Source of the DNA: Loripinus fragilis
Lineage: Eukaryota > Mollusca > Bivalvia > Lucinida > Lucinidae
NCBI GenBank assembly: GCA_964019695.1
Contig: OZ026522.1
Coordinates: 20,514,477 to 20,578,476, forward strand
DNA length: 64,000 nucleotides
Direction of reading: 5' to 3'
Position 1 is the first letter of the stretch, and each line of letters opens with the position of its first letter. Below are positions 51,101 through 60,755 of this stretch, in pieces. The translations under genes and the position numbers were made by a program. Below the pieces are notes generated by a model. It saw nothing but the letters and a program-made list of their open reading frames with translations, was not told the origin of the DNA and did no database searches.

Positions 51101-54100
51101 GACTGCGGCCAAATTTAATGGGTCAGTTTATGCGAGTTTACTTCTAATCGCATGTGCGAGTAGCAAAGTCTCAGACGAGACTGCGGCCAAATTTAATGGG
51201 TCAGTTTATGCGAGTTTACTTCTAATCGCATGTGCGAGTAGCAAAGTCTCAGACGAGACGGTGGCCAAATTTTATGGGTCAGTTTATGAGAGTTTGGTTC
51301 TAATCGCATTTGTGTGTAGCAAAGTCTCAGACGAGACTTCGGCCAAATTTTATGGGTCAGTTTATGAGAGTTTGGGTCTAATCGCATGTGCGAGTAGCAA
51401 AGTCTCAGACGAGACTGCCGCCAAATTTTATGGGTCAGTTTATGAGAGTTTGGTACTAATCGCATATGCGAGTAGCAAAATCTTAGACGAGACTGCGACC
51501 AAATTTTATGGGTCAGTTTATGAGAGTTTGGTTCTTATCGTATATACAAGTAGCAAAGTCTCAGACGAGACTGAAGCCAAATTTTATTGGTCAGTTTATA
51601 AGAGTTTGGTACTAATCATATATGCGAGTAGCAAAGTCTCAGATGAAACTGCGGCCAAATTTTATGGGTCAGTTTATGAGAGTTTGGTTCTAATCGCATG
51701 TGCAAGTAGCAAAGTCTCAGACAAGACTGCGGCCAAATTTTATGGACCAGTTTATGAGAGTTTGGTACTAATCGTATATGAGAGTAGCAAAGTCTCAGAC
51801 GAGACTGCGGCCAAATTTTATGGGTCAGTTTATGAGAGTTTGGTTCTAATCGCATGTGCGAGTAGCAAAGTCTCAGACGAGACTGCGGCCAAATTTTATG
51901 GGTCAGTTTATGAGAGTTTGGTTCTAATCATATATGAGAGTAGCAAAGTCTCAGACGAGACTGTGGCCAAATTTTATGGGTCAGTTTATGAGAGTTTGGT
52001 AGCAATCATATATGCGAGTAGCAAAGTCTCAGAGAGACTGCGGCAAAATTTTATGGGTCAGTTTATGAGAGTTTGGTACTTGTTGCACATGCGAGCGGGA
52101 AGTCTCAGATGAGACTGCAACCAAATATAACGGGTCAGTTTATGAGAGCTTGGTACTTGTCGCATATGCGAGCAGGAAGTCTCAGATGAGACTGCAACCA
52201 AATTTTATGGGTCAGTTTATGAGAGTTTGGTACTTGTCGCATGTGTGAGCAGCGATTTCTCAGACGAGATTGTGGCCAAATTTTATGGGTCAGTTTATGA
52301 GAGTTGGTACTTGTCCCATATGTGAGTAGCCAAGTCTCAGACGAGACTGCGTCCAAATTTTATGGGTCAGTTTATGAAAGGTTAGCACTTGTCGCACGTG
52401 CGAGTAGCGATGTCTAAGACGAGACTGCGGCCAAATTTTATGGGTCAGTTTATGAGAGATTGGCACTAATCGCATATAGGAGTAGCGTAGTCTCAGATGA
52501 GACAGCCAGAAAATTTTATGGGACAGTTTATGAGACTTTGGTACGTGTCGCATATAGGAGTAGCAAAGACTCAGAAAAGATCGTTGACAAATTTTATGGG
52601 TCAGTTTATGAGAGTTTGGCACAAATCGCATATAGGAGTAGCAAAGTCTCAGTCGAGACTGCAGCCAGATTTTATTGGTCAGTTTATGAGAGTTTGGTAC
52701 TAATCGTATATGCGAGTAGCAAAGTCTCAGACGAGACTGCCGCCAAATATTATGGGTCAGTTTATGAGAGTTTGGTTCTAATCGCATGTGTGAGTAGCAA
52801 AGTCTCAGACGAGACTGGGGCCAAATTTTATGGGTCAGTTTATGAGTGTTTGGAACTTATCGTATGTAAGAGTAGCAAAGTCTCAGACGAGACTGCGGCC
52901 AAATTTTATGGGTCAGTTTATGAGAGTTTGGTTCTAATCGTATATGAGAGTAGCAAAGTCTCAGACAAGACTGCAGCCAAATTTTATGGGTCAATTTATA
53001 AGAGTTTAGCTCTAATCGCATGTGCGAGTAGAAAAGTCTAAAACGAGACTGCGGCCCAATTTTATGAGCTAGTTTATGAGAGTATGGTTCTTATTGTATA
53101 TGCGAGTAGCAAAATCTCAGATGAGACTGCAGCCAAATTTTATGGGTCAGTTTATGAGAGTTTGGTACTAATCGTATATGCGAGTAGCAAAGTCTCAGAC
53201 CACTGCGGCCAAATTTTATGGGTCAGTTAATGAGAGTTTGGTTCTAATCGCATGGGCGAGTAGCAAAGTCTCAGACGAGACTGTGGCCAAATTTTATGGG
53301 TCAGATTATGAGAGTTTTGCACTAATCGTATATAAGAGTAGCAAAGTCTCAGACGAGAATGTGGCCAAATTTTATGGGTCAGTCTATGAGAGTTTGGTTC
53401 TAATCGCATGTGCAAGTAGCAAAGTCTCAAGACTGCGGCCAAATTTTATGGGTCAGTTTATAAGAGTTTGGTTCTAATCACCTGTGCGAGTGGCAAAGTC
53501 TCAGACGAGACTGGGGCCAAATTTTATGGGTCAGTTTATGAGAGTTTGGTTCTAATCGCATTGGCGAGTAGCAAAGTCTCAGACGAGACTGTGGCCAAAT
53601 TTTATGGGTCAGTTTATAAGAGTTTGGTTCTAATCATATATGCTAGTAGCAAAGTCTCAGACGAGACTGCGGCCAAATTTTATGGGTCAGTTTATGAGAG
53701 TTTGGCTCTAATTGTATATGCGAGTAGCAAAGTCTCAGACGAGGTTGCGGCCAAATTATATGGGTCAGTTTATGAAGGTTTGATACTAATCCTATATGCG
53801 AGTAGCTAAGTCTCAGACGAGTGCGGCCAAATTTTATGGGTCAGTTTATTAAGGTTTGGCACTAATCGCGTATAGGAGTAGCGAAGTCTCAGATGAGACA
53901 GCCACAAAATTTTATGGGTCAGTTTATGAGAGTTTGGTACTTATCACATATGCAAGAAGTGAAGTCTCATTTGAGACTGCAGCCAAATTTTATTGGTCAG
54001 TTTATGAGAGCTTGGTACTTGACGCATATGCGAGCAGGAAGTCTCAGATGAGACTGCAACCAAATTTATGGGTCAGTTTATGAGAGTTTGGTATTGTCGC

Positions 54101-55443
54101 ATATGGGCGTATTGAAGTCTCAGATGACACTGCGACCAAATTTTATGCGTCAGTTGATGAGAGTTTGGTATTGTCACATATGCGAGTAGTAAAGTCTCAG
54201 ACGACACTGCGGCCAAATTTTATGGGTCAGTTTATTGAGTTTGGTACTTGTCCCATAGTGTAAGCGAGCAGCGATTTCTCAGACGAGATTGTGGCCAAAT
54301 TTGATGGGTCAGTTTATGAGAGTTTGGTATTGTCGCATATGCCAGAAGTGAAGTCTCAGACGACACGGCGGCCAAATTTTATGGGTCAGTTTATGAGAGT
54401 TTGGTACTTGTCTCATATTCGAGCAGCGATTTCTCAGTCGAGATTGTGGCCAAACTTTATGGGTCAGTTTATGAGAGTTGGTACTTGTCCGATATGCGAG
54501 TAGCGAAGTCTCAGATGAGACTGCGGCCAAATTTTATGGGTCAGTTTATGAGAGTTTGGCACTTATCGCATAAAGGAGTAGCGAAGTCTCAGATGAGACA
54601 GCCACAAAATTTTATGGGGCAGTTTATGAGAGTTTGGTACTTGTCGCATATAGGAGTAGCGAAGTCTCAGACGAGATAGTGGCCAAATTTTATGGGTCAG
54701 TTTATGAGAGTTTGGTGATAATCGCATATAGGAGTAGCGAATTCTCAGACAAGACTGCAGCCAGATTTTATGGGTCAGTTTATGAGAGTTTGGTACTTAT
54801 AGCATATAGGAGTAGTGAAGTCTCAGACGAGATTGTGGCCAGATTTTATGGGTCAGTTTATGAGAGTTTGGTATTGTCGCATATGCAAGTAGTGAAGTCT
54901 CAGACGAGACTGCGGCCAGATTTTATCGGTCAGTTTATGAGAGTTTGGTACTTATAGCATATGCGAGCAGCGAAGTCTCAGATGAGATTGTGGCCAAATT
55001 TTATGGGTCAGTTTATGAGATTTGGTACCTGTCCCATATGCTAGCAGCAAAGTCTTAGACGAGGCTGCGGCAAAATTTATGGGTCAGTTTATGAGAGTTT
55101 AGTACTTGACGCATGTGCGAGCAGCAAAGTCTCAGACGAGGATGCGGCCAAATTTTATGGGTCGGTTTATGAGAGTTTGGCACTAATCGCATATAGGAGT
55201 AGCGAAGTCTCAAACGAGACTGCGACCATTTTATATGGGGCAGTTTATGAGAGTTTGGTACTTATCGCATATAGGAGTAGCGAAGTCTCAAACGAGACTG
55301 CGACCATTTTATATGGGGCAGTTTATGAGAGTTTGGTACTTATCGCATATGCAAGCAGTGAAGTCTGAGACGAGACTTCGGCCAGATTTTATTTGCCAGT
55401 TTATGAGAGTTTGGTACTTATCGCATGTGCGAAAAGCGAAGAC
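51101..55443 (+). repeat. 78-bp minisatellite, about 55 monomers
   Basis: The monomer reads GCGGCCAAATTTTATGGGTC, AGTTTATGAGAGTTTGGT, then (T/A)CTAATCGCATATGCGAG and TAGCAAAGTCTCAGACGAGA, with single-base and small indel variants. Period is 78 bp (GACTGCGG at 51101 and 51179). Two identical neighbours occur at 51101-51256 and again at 55190-55345, signs of local duplication. Left monomers often have TAGCAAAG; right monomers have more TAGCGAAG or CAGCGAAG and CATATAGGAG. The array is bracketed by GATGTAGAAGAAGGCCC on both sides (51082 and 55480). Open frames up to 283 codons arise because 78 is divisible by three. They are open in two plus-strand frames and on the minus strand, and indels break them repeatedly, so I do not call them coding. 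Confidence 0.93.
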
Positions 55444-55521
55444 TACAAAAACATTCTCCCCTCGCTCTCATAAAGAAGGGATGTAGAAGAAGGCCCTGGC
55501 CAAATGTTGTGCATATAGTAC

Positions 55522-55763
55522 ATATATGAGCCGTGACATGTGATTTCAACCAATATGGCACTTTGACAAGTGAAGACTCACACATGCAGCCTCATTTAAA
55601 GCTAAGAAACTCCAAATGATGTTCAGTCTGTAGCTTAACAGTCATAAAATATTCAAGCGACTGGCAAAGGCTCTGATCAGCCTACGCGTATGCGCAAACT
55701 GGTCTTAGCCTTTGCTGGTCGCACACACCACATTGTTTGAAATGTTTGTTGCGGCTCATATAT
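55522..55763 (+). mobile_element. Non-autonomous inverted-end element (MITE-like), copy A
   Basis: The 5' end ATATATGAGCCGTGACATGT and following GATTTCAACCAATATGGCA are inverted at the 3' end as CCACATTGTTTGAAATG and GCGGCTCATATATA. Inside are AAGCTAAGAAACTCCAAATG, CAGTCTGTAGCTTAACAGTC and the palindromic core 55664-55723. About 242 bp, no coding capacity. The ends sit in TATA, consistent with a TA target, as for Tc1/mariner-type MITEs. That assignment is inference. Confidence 0.65.
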
Positions 55764-56180
55764 AGTTTTATTACCCAACCGTCTATATACGGAGAAATTG
55801 TCTATTTTTAGCTATGTCATGAGTCACTGAACTATTGACCAGTCAATATTTTTGACTATTGACTGACAATATGCCATGGCCTGGTTCCCCGCTTTGCTGT
55901 GAAAACACACAGGCGCTTGTCGACATGCGCGACAACGATGGGCGTACGGCTCGTTTATGTAAGGAGACGTTGTGCAACAAAGAACTTTGGCAACTTAAAC
56001 TCCAATAAGTTCTTTGTTTATGGTCAGAAACATAAAGTTCTTAGTTAGAACGAGCGGAACATTTTGGGACCAAAATTGAGCAGATTTGGTGAAACTTTCT
56101 GTTTTGCAACAAAACCGCATCGTCTACAGCAACTCCATGCAAGGAACGCTGCTAAGAATTTCATCAAATGGGTTGATTAA
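55764..56180. other. Unassigned spacer
   Basis: No gene recognised. A small inverted pair, TATTGACCAGTCAATA near 55834 and TATTGACTGACAATA near 55858, could form a hairpin. Confidence 0.4.
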
Positions 56181-56362
56181 TATAACAGTTATTTCATGCC
56201 TATTTGTAGTATAGTCAAACTATTACCCCTCGGTACCGTGGACGACCTGGTGCACTATTGCACTTGGCCTTCGGCCTCGTGCAATAGTGCACCAGTTCGT
56301 TCACGGCACCTCGGGGTAATAGTTTTGACTATACTACAAACAGACATGAAATATCTGTATAT
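56181..56362. repeat. Long near-perfect hairpin (fold-back element)
   Basis: Arms of about 80 bp surround a centre GGCCTTCGGCC near 56267-56277. The left arm contains TTTGTAGTATAGTC and GGTGCACTATTGCAC; the right arm contains the complements GTGCAATAGTGCACC and GACTATACTACAAA. The outer part ATTTCATGCCT pairs with AGACATGAAAT. An 83-codon open frame reads through it and is an artefact. It could be a fold-back transposon, or a source of long hairpin RNA if transcribed. Confidence 0.85.
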
Positions 56363-56544
56363 TATGTGCACGCATGATGGAAGAATGACTTTATACACAT
56401 GCGATAAGTACCAACGAATCATATGCTGCATCTACATGTATTTGTAGTCTGGGACAGAGGGTCGCACGAACCTCCATCAAGAAGCAATTAGTTTTCAATT
56501 CGGGTCCGTTCCAGTATTTCTAAGGAAACATATAGGCGCTTGTG

Positions 56545-56592
56545 GTTTTCCAGGAGTCCGAACCCCCTTCCCCCTCTGGATCCGCGCATGGG
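56545..56592 (-). repeat. Fragment of a dispersed G/C-rich repeat
   Basis: On the minus strand it reads GCGCGGATCCAGAGGGGGAA followed by GGGGGTTCGGACTCC. From memory, a GCGGATCCAGGGGG-type sequence is a frequent repeat in marine invertebrate genomes and gives the recurring spurious peptide string DPEG(G/E)GG. Here it stands alone between other repeat fragments. Confidence 0.35.
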
Positions 56593-56675
56593 ATGAAGCA
56601 ATTATATTCGGTCGAAAAGGATAATACTACAGGAGAACATGATGTACTGATATCAAGGCAGTAAGACGGGGATAC

Positions 56676-56850
56676 TTGAGCCGCGACAAGTGCTTTCCAA
56701 CAATGTGGCATTTAGACAAGTGTAGACTCAGAAGAGCCTGTGAAGCCCCCTTCTAAGCTTGGATACCCCAAATGCTGTTCGGCCAGTAGCTTAACAGTCG
56801 TAGAAAGTGTAAGGGACTAGCAAAGGATCAGTCTGCGCGTATCAGTTATA
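56676..56850 (+). mobile_element. MITE-like element, copy B (3'-truncated)
   Basis: TTGAGCCGCGACAAG and TTTCCAACAATGTGGCA match the 5' end of the family. CCAGTAGCTTAACAGTCG and a degraded core (GCAAAGGATCAGTCTGCGCG) follow; the inverted 3' end is missing. Confidence 0.6.
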
Positions 56851-56982
56851 TACATATGTTCATAGGGACATACGGTAGACTGGTAATCGAGCTAAATATG
56901 TCACCCTCTTGAAATATGGTATAAGTAAATAGATAAACCCTGGTATGGCGTTTGGTTCTACGATACATGTAAGTAATGTAAT

Positions 56983-57160
56983 TTCGGCAATTTTCGGAGA
57001 ATTTTATTTTCACGAAAAGCGTTAAAAGACATTATGATATTTGCTACTTTCGAAAATCGCGACTAGGGCATTCCTTATCTAAATTTTACATCAGTTTAAA
57101 TTTCGTGAGGGTTTTATTTTCACGAAAAGCTTCGCGAAAATAAAATTTAGAACTTACAGT
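56983..57160 (+). mobile_element. AT-rich fold-back fragment
   Basis: TTTTATTTTCACGAAAAGC occurs at 57003 and again at 57112. The second copy forms a hairpin with TTCGCGAAAATAAAA (to 57145). Between them lies a TTAAAAGACATTATGATATT segment. I read it as a small non-autonomous element of a different family from the TATATGAGCC elements. Confidence 0.45.
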
Positions 57161-57271
57161 ATATAATTGGGCTTCGTTTCCGGGCAGGCAAGACCCATTC
57201 CAGTCTGCTCAGTTACAGAGACTAGATAGAATATTGAAAATTTGTATATAACATATCGCCATTTCCAGGTA

Positions 57272-57338
57272 GCGAATAACGAAGACGATAACCAGACTGT
57301 GCGGATGCGCAGGCTGGTCTGCGCTTTTGTTGTTCGCA
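57272..57338. repeat. Palindromic core, third variant
   Basis: CAGACTGTGCGGATGCGCAG followed by GCTGGTCTG forms the centre. Outer arms GCGAATAACGAAGACG and TTTTGTTGTTCGC extend the inverted repeat. Overlapping open frames on both strands come from this palindrome. Confidence 0.6.
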
Positions 57339-57478
57339 TGCATAAATATCCGGTTTTCTCGCGACGTTGTCCATATGTATCAAGGACAATAGACCAAAGA
57401 ACTGATAACGTCAACGTACCATTGTTTCAGCTTTACATTGAAGTAGCATGTACCTTTGAATATAAAACCAAATCGGCT

Positions 57479-58168
57479 AAATGAAGTTGTTGAAAAGGGT
57501 ATTCTGTGCGAACTTAGTACATTCAACATGTAAAATAGCATGGATATATGTACTATATTTTATTGTATACATTATGTATATACCCTGCTAGTATGAATCA
57601 AATTCATTTTAATAAAGGATTTATGTTTTGAGGTAAGACTGTTTCTTTAACACATCTATTTAATAAAAAGGATGTTGAAAAGGGTACACTACATGCGAAC
57701 CTTGTACAGAACGTAAAATAGCATGGATACTATATTTTGTTGTATAAATTCTGTATATACCCTGCTAGTATGAATTAAATTCATTTCAATAAAGGATTTA
57801 TGTTTTGAGGTAAGACTGTTTCTTGAACTCATTAATTTAAATGAAGTTGTTGAAAAGGGTACACTGTGCGAACTTTGTACAGCATGTACAAAAGCAGGGA
57901 TACTATATTTTTTTGTATACATTCTGTATATACCCTGCTAATATGAATAAAATTCATTTTATGCAGGATTTATATTTCGAGGTAAGACTTTGTTTCTTGA
58001 ACTAATTAATTTAAATAAAGTTGTTGAAAAAGGTACACTGTGCGAATTTCGCACAGCATGTACAATAGCCCGGATACTATATTTTTGTTGTATTCACTCT
58101 GTATATACCCTGCTAGTATGAATTAAATTCAGCTTAATAAAGGACTTTTGTTTCGAGGTAAGACTATC
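57479..58168 (+). repeat. Four-copy tandem array, period about 175-185 bp
   Basis: Copies start near 57479, 57664, 57839 and 58013, each with GTTGTTGAAAAGGGTACACT (or a variant), a TACTATATTTTNTTGTAT segment, TGTATATACCCTGCTAGTAT and, in most copies, an AATAAAGGATTTATG stretch ending in GAGGTAAGACT. Copies differ by many substitutions, so this array is older than the macrosatellite. AATAAAGG looks like a polyadenylation hexamer, but nothing shows transcription. Confidence 0.85.
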
Positions 58169-58624
58169 TTTTTTAAAAATATCTATTCACATATGCATTT
58201 TGTATGATATATTCTGCGTGTTTGAAATATGACAGGGAACTAAGCATGCTAAAATATAACTACAAGCTAATTAATCCCATATTTTCCCGGGCGTTAAAAT
58301 GAAAATATCTACAAAAAGGGGTAAAATCTGTAAACTCTAAGATGTACACACATGGCTACATGTAGTCTTAATTTCTTTCTTTAAATTAGCCAAGGTCTGC
58401 AAAAGGTAGACATAAGCTTGCTGTTAAAAAGGGCCAAACAAATCTATTTTTTACAGAAAAAATCATATTATTTTTTATCAGACTAGTTAGTGACTTATCT
58501 AATATTTGCCCAACCTACATCCACTATCCAATACTAAAATAGGCTTAGCGAATAGATATACGAATAGATTGCTGTAGACTGATTTTCAGTCCCAAATGCC
58601 AATTTCATTTTACATTTGAGTCAG
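58169..58624. other. Unassigned AT-rich spacer
   Basis: No repeat family or gene recognised on either strand. Confidence 0.4.
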
Positions 58625-58866
58625 TGCATGGGATTTCCAACAATGTGGTATGTGCAACCAGCAAAGCCTCAGATCAGCCTGCACATACGCGCAGTCTGAT
58701 CAGAGCCTTTGCTAGTCGCTTGAGTATACTATGATTGTTAAGCTACTGACTGAACACCATTTGGAGTTTCTAAGCTTAACAGGAGGCTGCACAGGCTCGT
58801 ATGAGTCCACACTTGTCAAAATGCCACATTGTTGGAAATCACATGCCACGGCTCATTTCATATATA
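58625..58866 (-). mobile_element. MITE-like element, copy C (inverted)
   Basis: It lies in the opposite orientation to copy A. It begins GCATGGGATTTCCAACAATG, has the core GCAAAGCCTCAGATCAGCCT to AGAGCCTTTGC (58661-58712), then TGACTGAACACCATTTGGAG, and ends ATGCCACATTGTTGGAAATC with ACATGCCACGGCTCATTT. About 242 bp, the same length as copy A. The 62-codon frame inside is spurious. Confidence 0.65.
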
Positions 58867-59254
58867 ACATAGTGCAAAATCATGCCTCGCTGATAGCACT
58901 GGCATTGAAACAATTATAAACTACCTGACGTGGTGGCTATGATGTTAGCCTGCGAGAGTCTTCACCGTTTCAAATGTCGGACTGTTGCTATTTAAAAGTC
59001 CGGATCATGGATTTACTAAATAGAATATACTATAGATACAATCAAAATGTATGCATTCATTTCTTTATATCTCCGATTCAGATGAAAAACAAATTTTCAT
59101 AATTGATATATAGCGTCGATGTCCAAAATATGTAAACGTTGCATGGTTGCAATTCATTGACGTTGCCGTCGACGGCGTCGCCGGAATCATATATCAGATA
59201 TACTATCTTGTACGAGACACATGTTAAACCTACGAGGTGGTAAACAGATACAAA
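58867..59254. other. Unassigned spacer
   Basis: No gene recognised. A short GC-rich palindrome (GCCGTCGACGGC near 59165) stands out from the AT-rich surroundings. Confidence 0.4.
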
Positions 59255-59366
59255 TGTACGTGTCTAATCGGACAATATAGATGGATACAAATGAGTAGTC
59301 TAAAAACAACTTATTTCCCAACCAAAACATTTGTATGGGCATTCGAAATAACCATTTCAATGACAT
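59255..59366 (+). repeat. Direct repeat, left copy, flanking element D
   Basis: TGTACGTGTCT, AGATGGATACA, CCAAAACATTTGTATGGGCA and TCAATGA occur here in the same order as at 59574-59664, with indels between them. Confidence 0.6.
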
Positions 59367-59367
59367 A

Positions 59368-59573
59368 ATGACATGTGATTTCCAACAATGTGGCATCTCA
59401 GAGACGAGCCTGTGCAGCCTCCTTTTAAGCTTAGAAACTCTAAATTATGTTCAGTCAGTAGCTTAACGGTTATATAATATTCAAGCGACCAGCAAATGCT
59501 CTTATCAGCCTGCGCGAATGCGCAGGCTAGTCGCACATACCATATTGTTGAAAATCCCATGTCGCTGCTCAAT
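59368..59573 (+). mobile_element. MITE-like element, copy D
   Basis: ACATGTGATTTCCAACAATG, then AGCCTGTGCAGCCTCC, AAGCTTAGAAACTCTAAATT, CAGTCAGTAGCTTAACGGTT, a shortened core GCGCGAATGCGCAGGCTAGT and the inverted end ACCATATTGTTGAAAATCCC. It lies exactly between two copies of another repeat. Confidence 0.6.
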
Positions 59574-59664
59574 TGTACGTGTCTATGCTAGATGGATACA
59601 TGCCTATAATCTGAACCAAAACATGTGTATAGGTACTCGAAAAAAAAAACATCTCAATGAAATA
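59574..59664 (+). repeat. Direct repeat, right copy, flanking element D
   Basis: TGTACGTGTCT, AGATGGATACA, CCAAAACATGTGTATAGGTA and TCAATGAAATAG, collinear with the left copy; an A10-type run is inserted near 59640. Confidence 0.6.
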
Positions 59665-60115
59665 GTTCTTTTGAGCACCCAAAACACACATGTTACAACT
59701 GATGTAAAAGAAAAATATCACATATTTACGCTCAAAAATGTTGTTTATGAGGGCCAATGGCAGGATATGTCGTTCAAAATTACTTTTTCTCGCGCATCGT
59801 ATTCCACAGGTTTATAGAAACAATTCAATCCTGTGTTGGCAGATACAATGCAAAGCCAAAGATAAGAAAAATGCTTTAGTGTGTTTTAATGTGTCAGCGA
59901 ACAGGGGTGTTGCAGACCAGACTTCGCATTACCTCACAATCACAATAGGATATTGGCATTGAGTTAATCTTCGTGGGGAAATATAGAAATATACCGGGTT
60001 GTGCTTGGTGGATTCTTGTAACGGGTACTTTGACAAACAGTGAAGACCCAGATGAAATACCGCTGAGTGCCTTTTGTCGTTTGTGTTTTTTTTTTCCCAA
60101 ATAAAACTCTCAGGA
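59665..60115. other. Unassigned spacer
   Basis: Short overlapping open frames occur on both strands (59518-59962 and 59569-60100), with no recognisable domain and no splice context that I trust. Confidence 0.4.
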
Positions 60116-60132
60116 ATATCATCAGCGTGTCA

Positions 60133-60172
60133 AACAGTTTGGGTCCAGATCAGGGTCCAACTGTTTATAATG
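60133..60172. repeat. Short palindrome related to a fold-back in the macrosatellite unit
   Basis: CAAACAGTTTGGGTCCAGAT is followed by CAGGGTCCAACTGTTT, an imperfect palindrome. It resembles 1110-1194 of the unit. Confidence 0.5.
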
Positions 60173-60500
60173 GATATGTACTTTATTTGATCAATTATTG
60201 AAACCAGTCAACCGTACGTTCACTGACTGAAAAAGATATTGAACTCTTCGCGCTTCAATGAATCGGCTAAATACCCGTGCAAGTTTGCTCTGGTTATTTA
60301 TATACATTGACCAGTTGACATTTGAAGCCTTTTGAAGGACGATATGATATTGGAGTAAAGGTATTTTGATGCGTTATATTTGTAATTAGCAGATTAACTT
60401 CCCACAAACAGCAGTGGTCATTTTGTGGACTTGATTCACGAGATAAACGTCTCACCCCACAAAATGGTGAGAAATAGGATCAAACCTACGATCCTTTTGG

Positions 60501-60755
60501 GTTTTACGTCAGGTGACTTTTCGTCCTAGTCAGGATTGCTCATATAGCATCTCGTCGGCTGCTAATCACGACTATAAAATGTCGTCTGCTGGGTAGCGAC
60601 TGCTGTTCTCCGTAGCAAACACTGTGAACCCAGATCAGACTACTCCTTTTGGAGCAGTCTGATCTGGGTTCACATTGTTTGTCCTCAGCCGAAATTAGAC
60701 CTTGACGTAACATGTTACATGCAGCAGACGACTTCAGCAGGCGACATTTTCAGAT
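60501..60755. mobile_element. Nested fold-back element
   Basis: The core hairpin 60616-60681 pairs TGTGAACCCAGATCAGACT with AGTCTGATCTGGGTTCACA across a short TTTTGG-type loop, with about 30-bp arms and one or two mismatches. Outside it, AAAATGTCGTCTGCTGGG (60578) faces GCAGGCGACATTTT (60736), and TTTTACGTCA (60502) faces TGACGTAA (60703). The outer pairs are not perfectly centred, so the element may be nested or rearranged. A decayed relative (GTGTATACCCAGATCAGATC) lies near 60892. Confidence 0.6.

Noticed and set aside
51261..52112. A 283-codon frame of 26-residue repeats as a structural repeat protein
   Set aside because: Another plus-strand frame and the minus strand are also open, the array has many frame-breaking indels outside this part, and no signal peptide or start context is evident.
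51101..55443. CRISPR array
   Set aside because: The 78-bp monomers abut each other with no unique spacers, and the sequence is clearly eukaryotic.
56196..56447. 83-codon open frame
   Set aside because: It reads straight through the long hairpin at 56181-56362.
57154..57484. Overlapping frames of 80-86 codons on both strands
   Set aside because: Both cover the palindromic core at 57272-57338; such frames recur wherever this repeat occurs.
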